The notes beneath the pieces were generated by a model. The model was given only the letters and a program-made list of their open reading frames with translations. It did not search any database and was not told the origin of the DNA. This document shows positions 23,638-35,929 of a DNA stretch of 64,000 nucleotides, in pieces (the stretch's first letter is position 1; each line of letters opens with the position of its first letter). The stretch covers positions 1-64,000 of the forward strand of contig CAJNOL010001206.1 in NCBI GenBank assembly GCA_905250125.1, read 5' to 3'. The stretch is from Rotaria sordida (Eukaryota > Rotifera > Eurotatoria > Philodinida > Philodinidae). Both the position numbers and the translations under genes were made by a program.

Positions 23638-24371
23638 TTAAGGGGACACCCCCCCTTTCCGGGGTTTCTCGAGAAAGGCTCATCAGAAAAATTTGAAACT
23701 TTCACAGCTGATAGATCTCGATGTGTAGAGTAAAAGTTGTCATAGACTCAAAATTCTCAAATACTTCTTTCTAGGAGATATTGGGGTTGCAATGGCTAAA
23801 AATCGACCCCCAAATTGCCCCCGTTTCTCAGGCACAGTAAATCCGATTGGGCTGAAATTTTTTCTACAGATAGTAGAGACACTTTAGGGGGCCTACTTTT
23901 TTTGGTTTCTTTCTATCATTTACCGTTCGAATAAAAAAGCCAAAATACCAAGAGCACCCTAAAAAACCCATATTTTTTTGAATAGTGCTTGTCTTGTAAG
24001 GCCTGCCAAAACTCAACGGTACAATATTTTTCAAAACAAAAAAAAAGTAGGCCCCCTAAAGTGTTTCTACTATCTGTAGAAAAAATTTCAGCTCGATCGA
24101 ATTTACTGTTCCTGAGAAACGGGGGCGATTCTGTAGATTTCTGCTGAAAAATCTGGTTTCTAGAAAATCGCGAAGGAAAGAAAAAATCGTTCTAAACCCC
24201 TACGTCAAGCGATTTATCTTTTCGATTTTATTTTTGCTTTAGAGCTATATTTGAGTTCTCAAAACGTTACCAGTAGATAGAGAGCACTTGAAAACACATG
24301 TAGAGCAGAAAAAACAAAGATGAAAAATTTGAAAATTCTGGGTCCGGAAAGGGGGGGGGGTGTCCCCTTAA
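23638..24371. mobile_element. TTAA-flanked fold-back element
   Basis: TTAA at 23638-23641 and at 24368-24371 bracket inverted ends GGGGACACCCCCCC / GGGGGGGTGTCCCC. Internal segments pair too: ctactatctgtagaaaaaat (24067) matches the complement of tttctacagatagtagaga near 23861, and gtaggccccctaaa (24048) pairs with ttagggggcctac (23885). TTAA duplication is characteristic of piggyBac-type elements, though piggyBac ends normally start CCC, so the family call is tentative. Related sequence (gatagatctcgatg, gactcaaaattctcaaat) recurs near 57750-57840 and, more diverged, near 56670-56760 in the receptor intron. Confidence 0.7.
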
Positions 24372-26365
24372 GTTCATAAGATTTTTTTTCAATGAAGACG
24401 AAAAACAAAATAATAAATATTCGATAGATTGTATAAATAATAATAAGTCTAATAAAATTAAGTATTTTTATAGAAAACCCCTGTCGTCAATATTCAATCA
24501 CGACTGTCTGGCATGTGAACCAAGATGTTTTTTTTTTGTCTTGCTTATTCTCGTTCTTGTATGTTTTATCTATCAGTAGAGTTTTAATGAAATTAGAACT
24601 AGAACTTTAAAGTCTAGTAGTTAGCTTTAAACAAATACTCTTGAATTTATTTTATAAATATAGAAAATTAGTAGAATTTATCGCGTTTCTTTCAAGAGAT
24701 ATCTTTCTATACCAATTCTTTTGTTGTTGTTTTTTTTGATTGAATACTTGTATTGTTCTATTGTTTATAGTTAACTAATTCCAGAAACATCATGAAAGCA
24801 TGGAAAAATGTGCCAATTTCTAACTATTACAGTTCAACAGTAACTTTTACAAACACGATCGTTGTAATTTAATCTAGATTCTTTCAGGTTTTACATAAGA
24901 CATACTTTTCAATCCGATTATACTTTCTATCATATCTCATAAATAATCATGTATAATAAATAGAGTTAGTAATATGATATTAATGTTTCGATGGTCAAAT
25001 AAGTCATTAGTGTCTTGAACTGAATAAACAAAAAACAAACTAAATATTTTTGTTTTTTTTAATTTCTTACACGATAAACTCTTAGATTGTTTTTTTTTGA
25101 TCTCCAAGATTCGTGATTTTATAAAGTAGAATAAGTAAAAGCATAATATCTTTTTTCTATGATTTGAGATACAATATCAAAGGTTATAAGTGTAGATGTT
25201 TATTGTTGATGAGAAGATATGCTCGTATTCTGATCGTTTTCATTTTTATTTTTACTTCACGATGTAATAATTTATGTATGTCTGTCTATTTGCTTTTAAT
25301 CAGTATAAAACTATCATCATATATGTTTCCTTTTGTTTTACATGCATGTATGAAAATGTACTTGTCATCATTTTAGTGCTTACAGGTATACTTTTTCTTT
25401 TTTTTTATTATTATTCTGTCCGAACTAATTTTTGCTAAGGAAGTCATTTCATATAAAAAGTAGAGTAGAATGTAATCATTAAAAATCGAGTTTTATAGAT
25501 AAAGAAAAGACGTTGCATTGAAGATTTTTAATTAAGAAAGAGCAGTACTTTTTCATTGTATACATTTCTAGTTCTATATATAATTCTTTTGCGTATTACG
25601 CACAAATATATAATTACACATTCGTCACTGTTACTTAAAAAAGAAATTAAAATTTCGCGTTGATTAGCGAGTAATTAGTTGATAATGAATTCATTTCTCT
25701 CTACTTCAATATTTCAATATAAACATTGTCTCATTCGAATAGATCATCGTTAAACGTCTAATTAGCGATTTATTTTCCATCATATTTTCTTTATTCTTTA
25801 TATATTTACTATTATGATTCGAAAGTAAAAGTTAGCATGTTTATTTATATATATATATGAGTTTATAAATGAGAAGTTATCTTACAAAATGCACATATCA
25901 ATTTTCATAAAAACTCATTTTTGAAAAATCGACAACCATTTTATATTTAAAAAAAAAATACTTGTAGCCTCATTTTGGATAAAATCTACAGCTTAATTCA
26001 ATATCATATTTTGTAAAGAATTATCCGCTCCACAAAGCGAAGGATTCTGACAATTCTTTGCATGTTCGAAAAGGAACTCATAGGTTAAACACAAAATCTG
26101 TTGGCTCATCATTAAAAATAGTTTTTCAAATCTTGAACAAAAAAAATATTTCCTTACATATTAAATGTATTGGAATTTAATTCAAACTTTTCCTGTGTAT
26201 ATTACAAGTCATAAGATTAATATTATTGAATGAATTTTCTTTTTCAACCATTAGATTTAGTCAAAGACAGAAAGATTCAAACACTTTTATTTGAAAATAG
26301 TAAAAAACAACCACAAATATAAAGTTCTTTAAAAGACAAAACAATACTCGAATTGTATTCGATAT
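24372..26365. other. Intergenic, AT-rich, no gene seen
   Basis: Two kilobases 3' of the TrkH/HKT gene with no convincing reading frame. Contains an AT dinucleotide run near 25848-25858 and many homopolymer tracts. Confidence 0.45.
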
Positions 26366-28574
26366 TTAAAATTGTGTAATTTCTTCCTCGAATGTGTTTC
26401 GATGAATCTCATTATAATCTAATATTGTTTTTTGATATTCATAAATAACTTCTTCACATTTTCGATCAAGTAAATCAGCAGCACTATGTTCAATAGCTTC
26501 TTGATCTGTCATTGATGCAAGTAAACCACGATGTCGACCCATTAACATTGTTATAACAAGTATAACTTTACTTGCTGATGAAAGAACAGTAGAAAAACTT
26601 GATGATATATTCGGATATCCAAGTGTTAATCCAACTGTTCCAAATGCTGATATTATTTCAAAGATTATTTTAAATATAGTTATATTTGGATCAATAGGTG
26701 ACATTCGACTATTTTCAATAGCACATATAAGAAATATAAAAAAGAATAACCAAGTACGAGTTAAAATAAAAAAACTAATTGTATGTTTTATAAGAGCTCG
26801 TATAAAATAAATAAGAAAATAACGAATATATAAACATTTCAAACGTCGAGGTCTATAATCTGTATCATTTTCTAATATTGAAGTATTAAATTGTTGTCGA
26901 GCTAGATTTTTAGTAACAAAACTTTGTCGACGTAGAAAACGTTCCATGCTTCGTATAGGTAAACCACTACTTGTTGATAATGATACAGCCGATCCTGACC
27001 GACTACTACGTACAGGTAAACCTGAAGTAGTATTTATATTCCTTAAAGAATTTGTCTCAGCATCAGCTGCTTCTCGTGCTTGTAATGCCAACCAAACTAA
27101 TTCAAATGGAGATTCTTCAAGTGCACATAACATTTGTGGTTTAGTTGCCATTAATAATAGATATACTACTAATGTAGCTGTAGCAAATGAATTTATATCA
27201 ACTGTTTGAAAGCCAGCAAAACGTGTATTTACTGTATGAAACATAAATATAATAAAACGTATACCCGGTTGATACATAGTAAAATGTTCACTGTTTAAAT
27301 CGAGTATAAGTGAAATACTAACACCTGATATATGTAATATAAATGTTACTAAGAGATAAATACGAGTCTGTGCAGCAGGAAAGAGTAAAGTACATAAACG
27401 ATGATTATTCAAAAGAATATAATCAAAAATAACTTTATGACGCCATGGAGATAGAAGTCGTACTAATAATATTACATTTCGTAATAGAAAAGGAAAAAGT
27501 GATGTTCCACTTATAACTAACTAGAAAAAAAATGAATTAAGTAATCAAAAAAAAATAACATAAAATAAAATAATTTACTATCATAACAAAGAAATTAATA
27601 TAAATATCACCAACAAAACGTGAAAGACCATCTGAAAAAGGTGCTAATCCATTTTGATTAAAACCTGTTACAGTTATAATAAATGAAATATACCATGGAT
27701 TAACACTAACATTTCCTTGTAATAATTGTTCAGGTGTATAATGTGTTGATAACCAACTTCCAATAGCGCTAAATATTATTAAATAAATAGTAAAACAAGT
27801 ACCAGCAATAAGAACAATACATGTTAAATAAGCACGATAACGAAGTTGTTGTGCAGTTGGTAATGTTGCAAGTCGATTTCGAATATGTTCTGGTAAATTT
27901 CTTTTACGTCGAATATTAATTGTTGGTAATTCATCATGATTTTCATTATCTAATTCTCCATGATCATCATCAACAGTTATTCCTTCAATTCTTCTATGTG
28001 TCTGAGCTTTAACAAATAATGCTGGTAATGTACTAACTGTAACACCTGATATAAATGTAAATATCATTAGAATAACTTGAGAAGCAACTGAAAGTTTTGC
28101 AAAATCTATTGTTGTCAAACCACAACTAGACACACATGAACTACTAACAAACCATGCATCAATATAATCTACTTTCATTTGAAGATTGCGTGCAGATGAA
28201 TGATTTTCAATAAGCCAAACAATCAAACCACCCAATAATGCAGTGATAATAAACCAACATATATGAATATAAAAATAATAGCTCATCCTCCAATGATATC
28301 GTCTATCCCTGGACGATGATATTGATTCTTTTGCATTATTAATCATTGCTTCATCTGTTGCGATGTCAGTGATCATTAAAAATTGTTGTGGTTGAATTTG
28401 AGATTGTGATTGTGGACGTGATAATATGTTAGATGCATGACTATTGGATACTGAATCTGGTTGAAAAGAGGGATTTTCGGTACCAGTAAAACTTAATCTG
28501 TCATCTTCAGCAGCTGCCGCGAGAGCATACAATGATCGTCTCTCGCGTTGCGCATCACGAGACGTCAATAACAT
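26366..28574 (-). CDS. TrkH/HKT-type potassium transporter
   Basis: Two exons (28574-27579 and 27520-26366, 58-bp intron) encode 716 residues. The protein has the four membrane-pore-membrane repeats of the Trk/Ktr/HKT superfamily. The pore loops are visible as SSCVSSCGLTTID (~150), ITVTGFNQNGLAPFSDG (~305), HTVNTRFAGFQTVD (~425) and EIISAFGTVGLTLGYP (~605), each carrying the filter Gly. MLMGRHRGL near the C-terminus is typical of fungal TRK and plant HKT proteins. These import K+ (or Na+) across the plasma membrane. Hydrophilic Ser/Arg-rich loops lie before TM1, after the first pore unit and between units three and four. The family is standard in fungi, plants, protists and bacteria but not in animals, so horizontal acquisition followed by intron gain is the likely explanation (inference). 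Codon use looks like neighbouring genes. Confidence 0.92.
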
Positions 28575-29497
28575 TTTACTACGTTTCGTTTATTTATGTT
28601 ACTGCACAACTTTGGATTGTATAATTGAGTCAATACGCCGCATGTGCTACCTTTATATTCTTTATGAAACGAAGCATGACGTTAATTTGATTTGTTTTTT
28701 TTTTCATAATATTGACTTCATAAAAAATATTGATTAATTAACATATATTTTCATGAGTTGCAAGGTATATACGATAACATCAGAAAATTAGAACAACAGT
28801 GCTGATTGTAGTAACTCCAATGTGATTCGTAAAATATTTATTAAATAAAAGAAAATTGTTCGATATCGATAACATAGTACGCATCATTTTTTTCTTTTTC
28901 TTCATACAATGAAAAAATATTGCATTTTTTTGTCCATTAGAAATGCGTTTCATTTATTGGTAAAAATTATGTTAGAATCTATCATATGAATAAGAAATGT
29001 AAATATTTTTCTTTTCTTATTTTATGAAGCAAAGACTACGTCTGTGCGTGATTTCTCTTAGACATATAGAAAGCAATTTGTTACCGATACATTGAAATTT
29101 TGATAAAAATGGTGAGATAATAATTAACAAATAATTTATTTGATATTTTGGTTATGTTTATTGTTATTGACACTTTTATTAGATCACTATCTTATACCGT
29201 TACATGTTAATTTTGTGTTCTGACATTTTTATGTATTCTCAGTTAGAAAAACTGTTCACTAAGTAGAACATAAAGTACTAACAAAATAATTTCCAGATGA
29301 AAATATTTTGATTTATAACATTAATCAAGAAATTGTTTTGACTTCAATCATACAATAGTTATATAATATTTCTCGATTTGTTATTTTTTTATTATTTTTG
29401 CAATAAATAAAACGATAAGGAAAATAAAAACGAAGACATAAAGTTTTTATTTTTTTTCAATTCAGAATCAATAGACCAAGGGGAAAACAGTAGAGAC
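28575..29497. other. Upstream region of TrkH/HKT gene
   Basis: AT-rich sequence without a gene. The first 100 bp above the start codon are relatively GC-rich (caatacgccgcatgtgc near 28630) and probably include the core promoter or 5' UTR. Confidence 0.35.
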
Positions 29498-29670
29498 TTC
29501 AGCCGTGAAGTCTCATGAAGTCTTGAAAGTCTTTCAAAGTCTTCTGAAGTCTCATGAATTCTCATAAAGTCTCTTGAAGTTTCTGAAGTTTCATAAAGTC
29601 TTATGAAGTCTAATAGAGTCTCACGAAGTCTCTTGAAGTTTAATGAAGTCTCATGAATTCTTTTGGAAGT
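29498..29670. repeat. GAAGTCT minisatellite, array 1
   Basis: Degenerate tandem copies of a 10-12 bp unit with core gaagtct and variable spacer (atgaagtctc, gaagtcttct, gaagtctcat). About 15 copies. It is the same family as the array at 30297-30650. Confidence 0.8.
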
Positions 29671-29939
29671 TTTGAAATACATTTGGTGCATGAAAATTCA
29701 TAAGAAACCAATGAAATTGTCTTGTTTTCGACGGTCTTATTTTAGCAGAAAGGTGAACCTTTTATTGTTTTTTTTTCAATGTGCTGGAAAAAAATTCAAG
29801 TTTGTTGGATCTTAGAAAACATGATAGTTAATAACTGAATGCTTTTTGAATGAAGTGATTTATTTTTATAAGAAATGTGTCCATCTATTCGATGTCAATC
29901 TTATGAAGAATTTTATTACTTTTTGTTTGTTTCTATCAC

Positions 29940-30146
29940 TCATGATAATCTATCAGTCGATAAACGGCTAGCTTTATCGATCAATAACCAACAAGCCGTT
30001 TGCTTGTGTATAAATTTAGTCTTGTTATTTATTTGCACCTGAAAATAGGAGTTTTTCAATGCTGGATTAATCGAATCAAATATACGCGTACCAGTAAAGT
30101 TTATTTTCTCTGTTTTAATTTCATCAACGCTTTGTGTCATTGCCAT
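29940..30146 (-). pseudogene. Broken gene fragment between two GAAGTCT arrays
   Basis: A 68-codon frame starting MAMTQSVDEIKTEKINFTGT and ending KQTACWLLIDKASRLSTDRL-S has clear coding character (GC-richer, mixed residue use, no poly-runs) but stops abruptly at TGA. The next codons read GTG ATA, so a CGA-to-TGA change would account for the stop if the frame once continued. No promoter, no second exon and no known domain were identified. It is presented as a relic of a larger unrecognised gene, carried or trapped between the repeat arrays. A real 68-residue protein is the alternative. Confidence 0.45.
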
Positions 30147-30296
30147 ATCTTTATTCTACATATGGATATACTGCGAGAAACAACTCTCAGAAACTAGAAC
30201 ACCTTTGTAATCTCTATATGATAAGTTTTGTTTTTTGCATGTTATACAAGTTTCATGTAATTTCTATAAGGTTTTTTGATACGCATAGAATCTGCC

Positions 30297-30650
30297 TCTT
30301 GAAGTCTTGTGAAGTCCTATGAAGTTTTATGAAGTCTTATGAAGTTTTGCGAAGTCTAGCGAAGTCTTGTGAAGTTTTATAAAGTCTTGTGAAGTCTAAT
30401 GAAGTCTTATAGAGCCTCAAGAAGTCCTACAAAGTCTGTGAAGTTTCACAAAATCCGTGAAGTCTCATGAAGTCCATAAAGTCTCACGAAGTCTGTGAAG
30501 CCTCACGAAGTCTTTGGAAGTCCTCTGAAGTCCCATGAAATCCTATGAAATCTTGTGAAGTCCCTTGAAGTCCTATGAAGTCTTTAGAAGTCTTGTGAAA
30601 ATATGAAGTCACTATGGTTGAAGTCCGTTGAAGTCTTGAAGTCCGCTGTT
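30297..30650. repeat. GAAGTCT minisatellite, array 2
   Basis: About 30 degenerate copies of the same gaagtct-cored 10-12 bp unit (tgaagtcttg, gaagtcctat, gaagtttta). It is about twice as long as array 1, in the same orientation. Confidence 0.85.
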
Positions 30651-31384
30651 TCCCCCTTGCAATAGACATTATATATAGATTAAATGGAAAAGTAATATTA
30701 TAACAAGGTACAAATCAATTTCTATCAATAATGCAAAGAAAAGCCTAGAAAACCAACTATTATAAAGTGTTTTCGAATTTATTATTATAGGAATCTTTTC
30801 AGAGATTTTCAAGTTATTGAAAGTTTTTCTCAAAAATATAAAAAATTCTGTTAGAATTTCAAAGATAAAGAGATAATAAATCGAACGAAAATGCTGTTAA
30901 AATATATGTAATGACCTTCCAAAGATGATACTTCTAAAATTTATCGAAGTTATGTAGTTCGTCTATGTCTGCCGATTTCAATTTTCCAGTAATTCTTTAA
31001 ATCATAAACTCGATTTGTTATTCAAAGAAAGAATGTAAGAACAATTTTGAAAGTTTCGAATTCGATGCCTTGAAAATCTAATTAATACAAGTTTCAATCT
31101 TCTTGTATATTGAATAAGAAATACATTTATTAGATTATTTGAATCATATGGCTCAAAAACAAAAAACAAAAAAAATCAAATATCAAACATCTTCTATGTG
31201 CATCACATAATTTAACAAAAGCTTTTTGTATGAAATCAACTCTTCCACTTGTATTCAATAGGGATACAACGATGACGAGTCCGAAATGAACATCATCGTT
31301 GCATTCTTATTAATCATGAAAACAAACAAATACAGCGAAAAAACATGTCTTGACTTTTTTTTTTTTTTTTATAAACAATTTTCT
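30651..31384. other. Intergenic downstream of RCC1-like gene
   Basis: AT-rich, no gene. A short hairpin, caacgatga at 31267-31275 with tcatcgttg at 31293-31301, encloses a 17-nt loop (cgagtccgaaatgaaca). It lies about 85 bp beyond the RCC1-like stop codon on the minus strand, so it may fall in that transcript's 3' UTR. Confidence 0.4.
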
Positions 31385-32497
31385 CTATTGAACAACAATA
31401 GCTGCCATATGATAATATGACGTAGATATTGATAGAGCTTGTTGATTATTCAAAAGATCAATCGATCTTGGTTCATGTTCTTTATATAAATATCTATGAC
31501 CTTGAGCTTCGGCATGTCCTAAACGACCATCTGAACCACAACCCCAAGTAAAAACATGTCCATCTATTGATAATGCACTCGAATGAATACCACCAGCAGC
31601 TATCATTTTAAATGGACATGTACGTGTTAGTTCAATTAATATCCATTCACCTGTAAATAATTGATTTATATCAATACCTAATTTTGCTTTATAATTTGAA
31701 CCCATTGAATAAATACATCCTTGTTCAGTAAGTAATAAAACATGAGCATGAAATTGTCCACGACTACATGATATTTGTATTGGTCGATCATTATTATTAT
31801 TATTATTATTGTTTAAATCTTTTTGTATTGGATTATTAATCGATATGTTTCGAAAATTTTCTTCATTGAAAATTTTACCATAAGGTACAGTTGGTCCCCA
31901 TAAATAAACATGACCTTGTTCTGTAATAAATCCATTTAATGATGAACCAATATCAATATGTTGAATTTTATCATTTGTATCTGATAATTGATAAACACAA
32001 ATCCATTCAGTTGTAAAACCATCTCGATTAAAACGTCGTTCATTTATTTGACAACCATTAATAACAATAATTATTGAATTTTCACTACACACACAATGAG
32101 TTATTATTTGTTCACTTTGTAGAATTTGTTTTGCTAGATAACCTATACCTTTTCCAAAGCCCCATAATTCTCTTTTATCTGTAGTTAATAAAATAGTTGT
32201 TGATGGTCCAGATGAAATAAAACCAATTGAAGGAAGTCGACCTTTAATTAATGTTAATGTTGGTACAATTGTTTTATCATTACCTTGACCAAGTCGACCA
32301 TATTTTGGTTCATCACCTACAACATATACACGATGATTTGAATCCAAAACAACAGTAAAATTTGTGCCACATGTTACTTGTTCGAAATTGCCTTCTAATC
32401 GTTGATTTATTGTCATTTTTGTTGGTACATGACATTTAATTCGTTTTTGTGATTGAGAATCATAAATAATTCCCCATTGATACAGATGTGTTACCAT
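31385..32497 (-). CDS. RCC1-repeat protein
   Basis: A single-exon 370-residue frame from ATG 32497. It shows successive RCC1-type blades: YVVGDEPKYGRLGQGN (~58), ELWGFGKGIGYLA (~110), VYLWGPTVPYGKIF (~198), CIYSMGSNYKAKLGI (~262) and the best-conserved HVFTWGCGSDGRLGHAE (~317). The size fits a seven-bladed propeller. RCC1 itself is the Ran guanine-exchange factor on chromatin, but many proteins use the fold for other tasks, and nothing here marks a Ran-GEF. A run of eight Asn (~238) comes from an ATT/AAT microsatellite. The absence of introns contrasts with most neighbours. Confidence 0.85.
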   Translation of the reverse strand: MVTHLYQWGIIYDSQSQKRIKCHVPTKMTINQRLEGNFEQVTCGTNFTVVLDSNHRVYVVGDEPKYGRLGQGNDKTIVPTLTLIKGRLPSIGFISSGPSTTILLTTDKRELWGFGKGIGYLAKQILQSEQIITHCVCSENSIIIVINGCQINERRFNRDGFTTEWICVYQLSDTNDKIQHIDIGSSLNGFITEQGHVYLWGPTVPYGKIFNEENFRNISINNPIQKDLNNNNNNNNDRPIQISCSRGQFHAHVLLLTEQGCIYSMGSNYKAKLGIDINQLFTGEWILIELTRTCPFKMIAAGGIHSSALSIDGHVFTWGCGSDGRLGHAEAQGHRYLYKEHEPRSIDLLNNQQALSISTSYYHMAAIVVQ

Positions 32498-33240
32498 ATT
32501 GAATTATTCAGATGCAAACAAAACCATGCGTCAAAAAAAATTTCTTTTTATACAATCTATTGACGTGTTAAGAGAGAAAAAAAAACATGTTTTCATACAG
32601 GAATGAATCATTTGACATGTTACCATAGAGAGAACAATGAGTAACGACAATAATAACAACATAAGAAAAAAAAAAGAATTTAATCTACTACTGTAAAAAC
32701 TTCTTGTAAGAAATATTCAAAATTAAAAATAAATGTTAATTAAATAAAATGATAATACAATTATAGTTAAATGATCTAGTAAAGTAGTTCATAATCACCT
32801 AACTATAATGATATTAATAAATAGCAACTTTGATAATATCTGCTGGAAAACGTTACATATTGTTAATACATGTATTATACAAAATAATAAACATAGAGTT
32901 GTTATATATTGACAAAAACCAAATCGATATTGTTTGAAATACTACCAACAATATGTTTCCATGTGATCACTGCCGAGAAACTACTGCCAGTTCTTTTTTG
33001 AAAGTTTTGTATCATGATGTATTGTATCAAAACGGAAAGCCAGTTAAAACTGGTAGAATTGTGTTATTTTTGATGCACTCGTATAATGTTGATGCATCTG
33101 TACTAGCCACAGGACCCAAATTGACTCCAGTTATGGGATAAGTTTTGATTATAGATGGCGCTGCAAACATTTTATTACTAAAATATATTCTGAAACTATT
33201 TTCTTTCCAGTTAAATATGAATTCATTCTAATAAATAATT
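32498..33240. other. Intergenic
   Basis: No convincing gene. A 62-codon frame at 32953-33141 has no splice or domain support. The 5' flank of the RCC1-like gene is AT-rich without a clear motif. Confidence 0.35.
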
Positions 33241-33479
33241 CAAAGGATACCGCCGGATAAGTCAACAAATCTGGCACCCCTCTAGACAGTGTTCCAAGAA
33301 ATCTTTAAAAAAAGCTCGCACATTGTTACGTAGTTCTGTGCGTTTTGTCTGTAACTTGATGGTTCCAGATTGATTGTTGTGGAGGTACTTTGATTGAGGG
33401 TCTTTTTACTTTTATATGTATTTTTCTGCCATGATAGATCTTTCATTTTAACTATGAAATTTGCATGTATCAAGTGTCC

Positions 33480-33850
33480 GGAAAGTCACTAGAGTTAGAA
33501 AAAATTGAATATCTCCGCTACAGCTTGGGCAAACGGGCTGATTTTTCTACCAATAATAGAGGCATATTCACACTTTAAATCCATACAGAGACAAGGTTTG
33601 AGAGAGCCTTTGTTAAGTACCACCAATGGTCTCAACAAAAAAATTTTACTTTTTCACAGATAGGAAAAAAACAATAAATAGAGTAGCACAAAAGTCACTT
33701 TGCCGAAAAAAATTGAATACCTTTACTACGGCTCGAGCAATCGAGCTGATTCTTTTATCAATGATAGCGGCATGTTCAAGCTTTATATTCATAAAGACAT
33801 GGTTAGAAAAATCCTTTGTTAAGTCTATTATTGTTTTTTCCCATCTATAA
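33480..33850. repeat. Diverged tandem duplication, unit about 207 bp
   Basis: The segment beginning aagtcactagagttag (33483) and containing ttgaatatctccgctaca is repeated from about 33690 (aagtcactttgccg, ttgaatacctttactacg). The copies also share gctgattttt and cctttgttaagt blocks at corresponding places. Confidence 0.65.
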
Positions 33851-33919
33851 AAAAGTAATTTTTGTTGTTAAGACTATTGATGATATTTAACAAAGGCTCT
33901 CTCTAACCACACTAGCGGT

Positions 33920-35430
33920 GACCATGTATGTGTGAGTCTATGTAAGTCGTTTATTCAGCCAGTTCTTTTACGACACTCACACCAACGGCAATGATGTGTT
34001 TGCGTCAGTTTGTTTAACTCGTTCTTTTGGCCCGTGCTTTCGCAGCACTCACACCAGCTGCGACGATGTGCGTATGTTAATTTGTATAAGCCATCTATTC
34101 GGTCAGTCCGTCGCAGCATCCACACCAGCTGCGATGATGTTTGTGAGTCCATGTAAGTAATACATTCAGTCAATCCTCCGCTGTACCCACACCAGCTGCA
34201 ACAGTGTGCATCTGTCAGTTTGTGTATATTGTTCGTTCGGCCAGTCCTTTGCGACACCCACACTGGCTGCGACGATGTGCGTGTGTCAGCTTGGGAAAGT
34301 CGTTTATTCGGCCAGTCCGTTTACGGTACCAATACCAGCTGCGACGATGCGTGTTTGAATTTGTGTAAGTTGCTCTTCCGGTCAATCCATTGCCAGCAGC
34401 CGCACTAGTTGTGAAGATGCATGTATCAGTTCATTTAAATCGTTTATTCAGTCACTCCTTCCCGGTAATCATACCGACTACGACAATGTGCGTATGTCAG
34501 TTTGTGCAAGCCGTTTATCCGGTCAATCCTTTCTGGCACTCACCTCAGTTGTGATGATGCGTGTGTTAACTGGTGTAAGTTTTTCTTTCGATCAGTCCTT
34601 TCACGGCACCCACACGAGCTGCAATGATGTGTGTGCATGAATTTGTGTTAGTCATTCTTTCGGACAGTCCTTTCGCGGCAGTCACATCAACTGCAATGAT
34701 GCTTGTGTCTCAGTTTGTGTAAGTCGTTCTCTTGATCAGTCCTTTCACGGTATCCACACCAGTTACGATGATGTCTGTGCGTTTCTTTTGAGTAACTCAT
34801 TCATTCGATTAGTCCTCTCGTGGCACCCACACAAGCTGCCATGGTGCGTGTGTGTCAGTCTATATATGTCGTTTATTCGGTCAGTCCTACACGGCACCCA
34901 TACCAGCTGCAACGATGTCTATGTGAGTTTGTGTAACGCCCTCTGTCGGTCTGTTCTTTTAGGACACCAACACGGACAACAATGATGTGTCTGTGAATTT
35001 ATGTATGTCGTCCTTTCGGCCAGTCCTTTCACAGCGCTCACACTAACTGCGATGACATGTGTGTGTTAGTTTGTGTATGTTGTTCTTTCGGTCACTCCTT
35101 TCGCGCCATCCACGCTGACTGCGATGATGAGTGTGCGTTCCTTTTGAGTAACTCATTCATTCGATGAGTCTTTTTGTAGCAGCCACACCAGCTACCATAA
35201 TGTGTGTATGTGAGTCTGTGTAAGTCGTCTGTTCAGTCAATCTTTTTATGGCACCTACACAAGCTGCAATGATGCGTGTCTGAGTTTGTGTAAGTTCTTC
35301 TTTCTGCCAGTTCTTTTGGAGGTACCCGCATGAACTGCAATGATATGTATGTGTGAATTTGTCTAAGTCGTTCTTTCGACTAGTCCTCTTGTGGCATCCA
35401 CATCTGCTGCGACAATGTGTGTGTCCTGTT
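33920..35430. repeat. Satellite array A, ~71-bp unit, ~21 copies
   Basis: A 1.5-kb array whose units are spaced 67-72 bp (gatgatg/gacgatg landmarks at 33991, 34063, 34134, 34201, 34272). The rough consensus has tgtgtaagtcgttctttcg, gtcagtcctttcgcggcac, then ccacaccagctgcgatgatg. It is clearly GC-richer than the rest of the window. Copies differ by 10-25%, so it is old. Open frames across it are by-products of the repeat. Confidence 0.9.
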
Positions 35431-35929
35431 TGCGATTTTGCCCAATTTCTGCGCTTTTCTTAGAGGCTTTCAACAAACGTGATAAAGAGTATACCCTTGA
35501 ACTGCATACATACAGTATGTAAAAAAATTCTTCGAACACCTGTAATACTTGTCTTGTGAAACAAATTTCACAAAGGAGAAAAAAAAATTTTCTCGACTCT
35601 GATTATAGCATTCGATAGATCAAGATCTCTACTTTCACTCTAAGTTAAAATGTGTCGACTTTTTCCGTCGTAAATTATAGTGTCGTGGGTTCCAGCAAGA
35701 AAATGTGTCGCACTTTAATGTGTCGTATTTTTAACCGTTCTGTACATATATGACGACTGTTCATTCACCATTTTGTTCCGTGTGTATATCTATATATAAT
35801 CTATCTGAACTATCACACGAGAATCATAAGTTTTCATGCACCATTCTATATAATATATTTCTCGATTATATATTTCTTGTGAATATTTCGAGAAATAATG
35901 ATCTCACTTTAAGAGAGATCTACCTCCCA

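Noticed and set aside
29392-29691. Frame with repeated ETS/DF motifs over GAAGTCT array 1
   Set aside because: Low-complexity translation of the minisatellite.
31261-31306. Hammerhead-ribozyme-like string (gatgacgagtccgaaatg) within a hairpin
   Set aside because: The core lacks the full CTGANGA...stem II...GAAA order. GAAA follows directly without a stem II hairpin, and no cleavage-site partner strand fits. Kept only as a short hairpin.
32953-33141. 62-codon frame starting MFPCDHCRETTASSFL
   Set aside because: CxxC start is suggestive of a zinc finger, but there is no second Cys/His pair, no splice support and no upstream signal.
33955-34263. Open frames rich in Cys/Trp across satellite A (e.g. 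repeated SWCEC-type motifs)
   Set aside because: They are translations of a tandem repeat in a frame that happens to lack stops, present on both strands, with no start or splice context.
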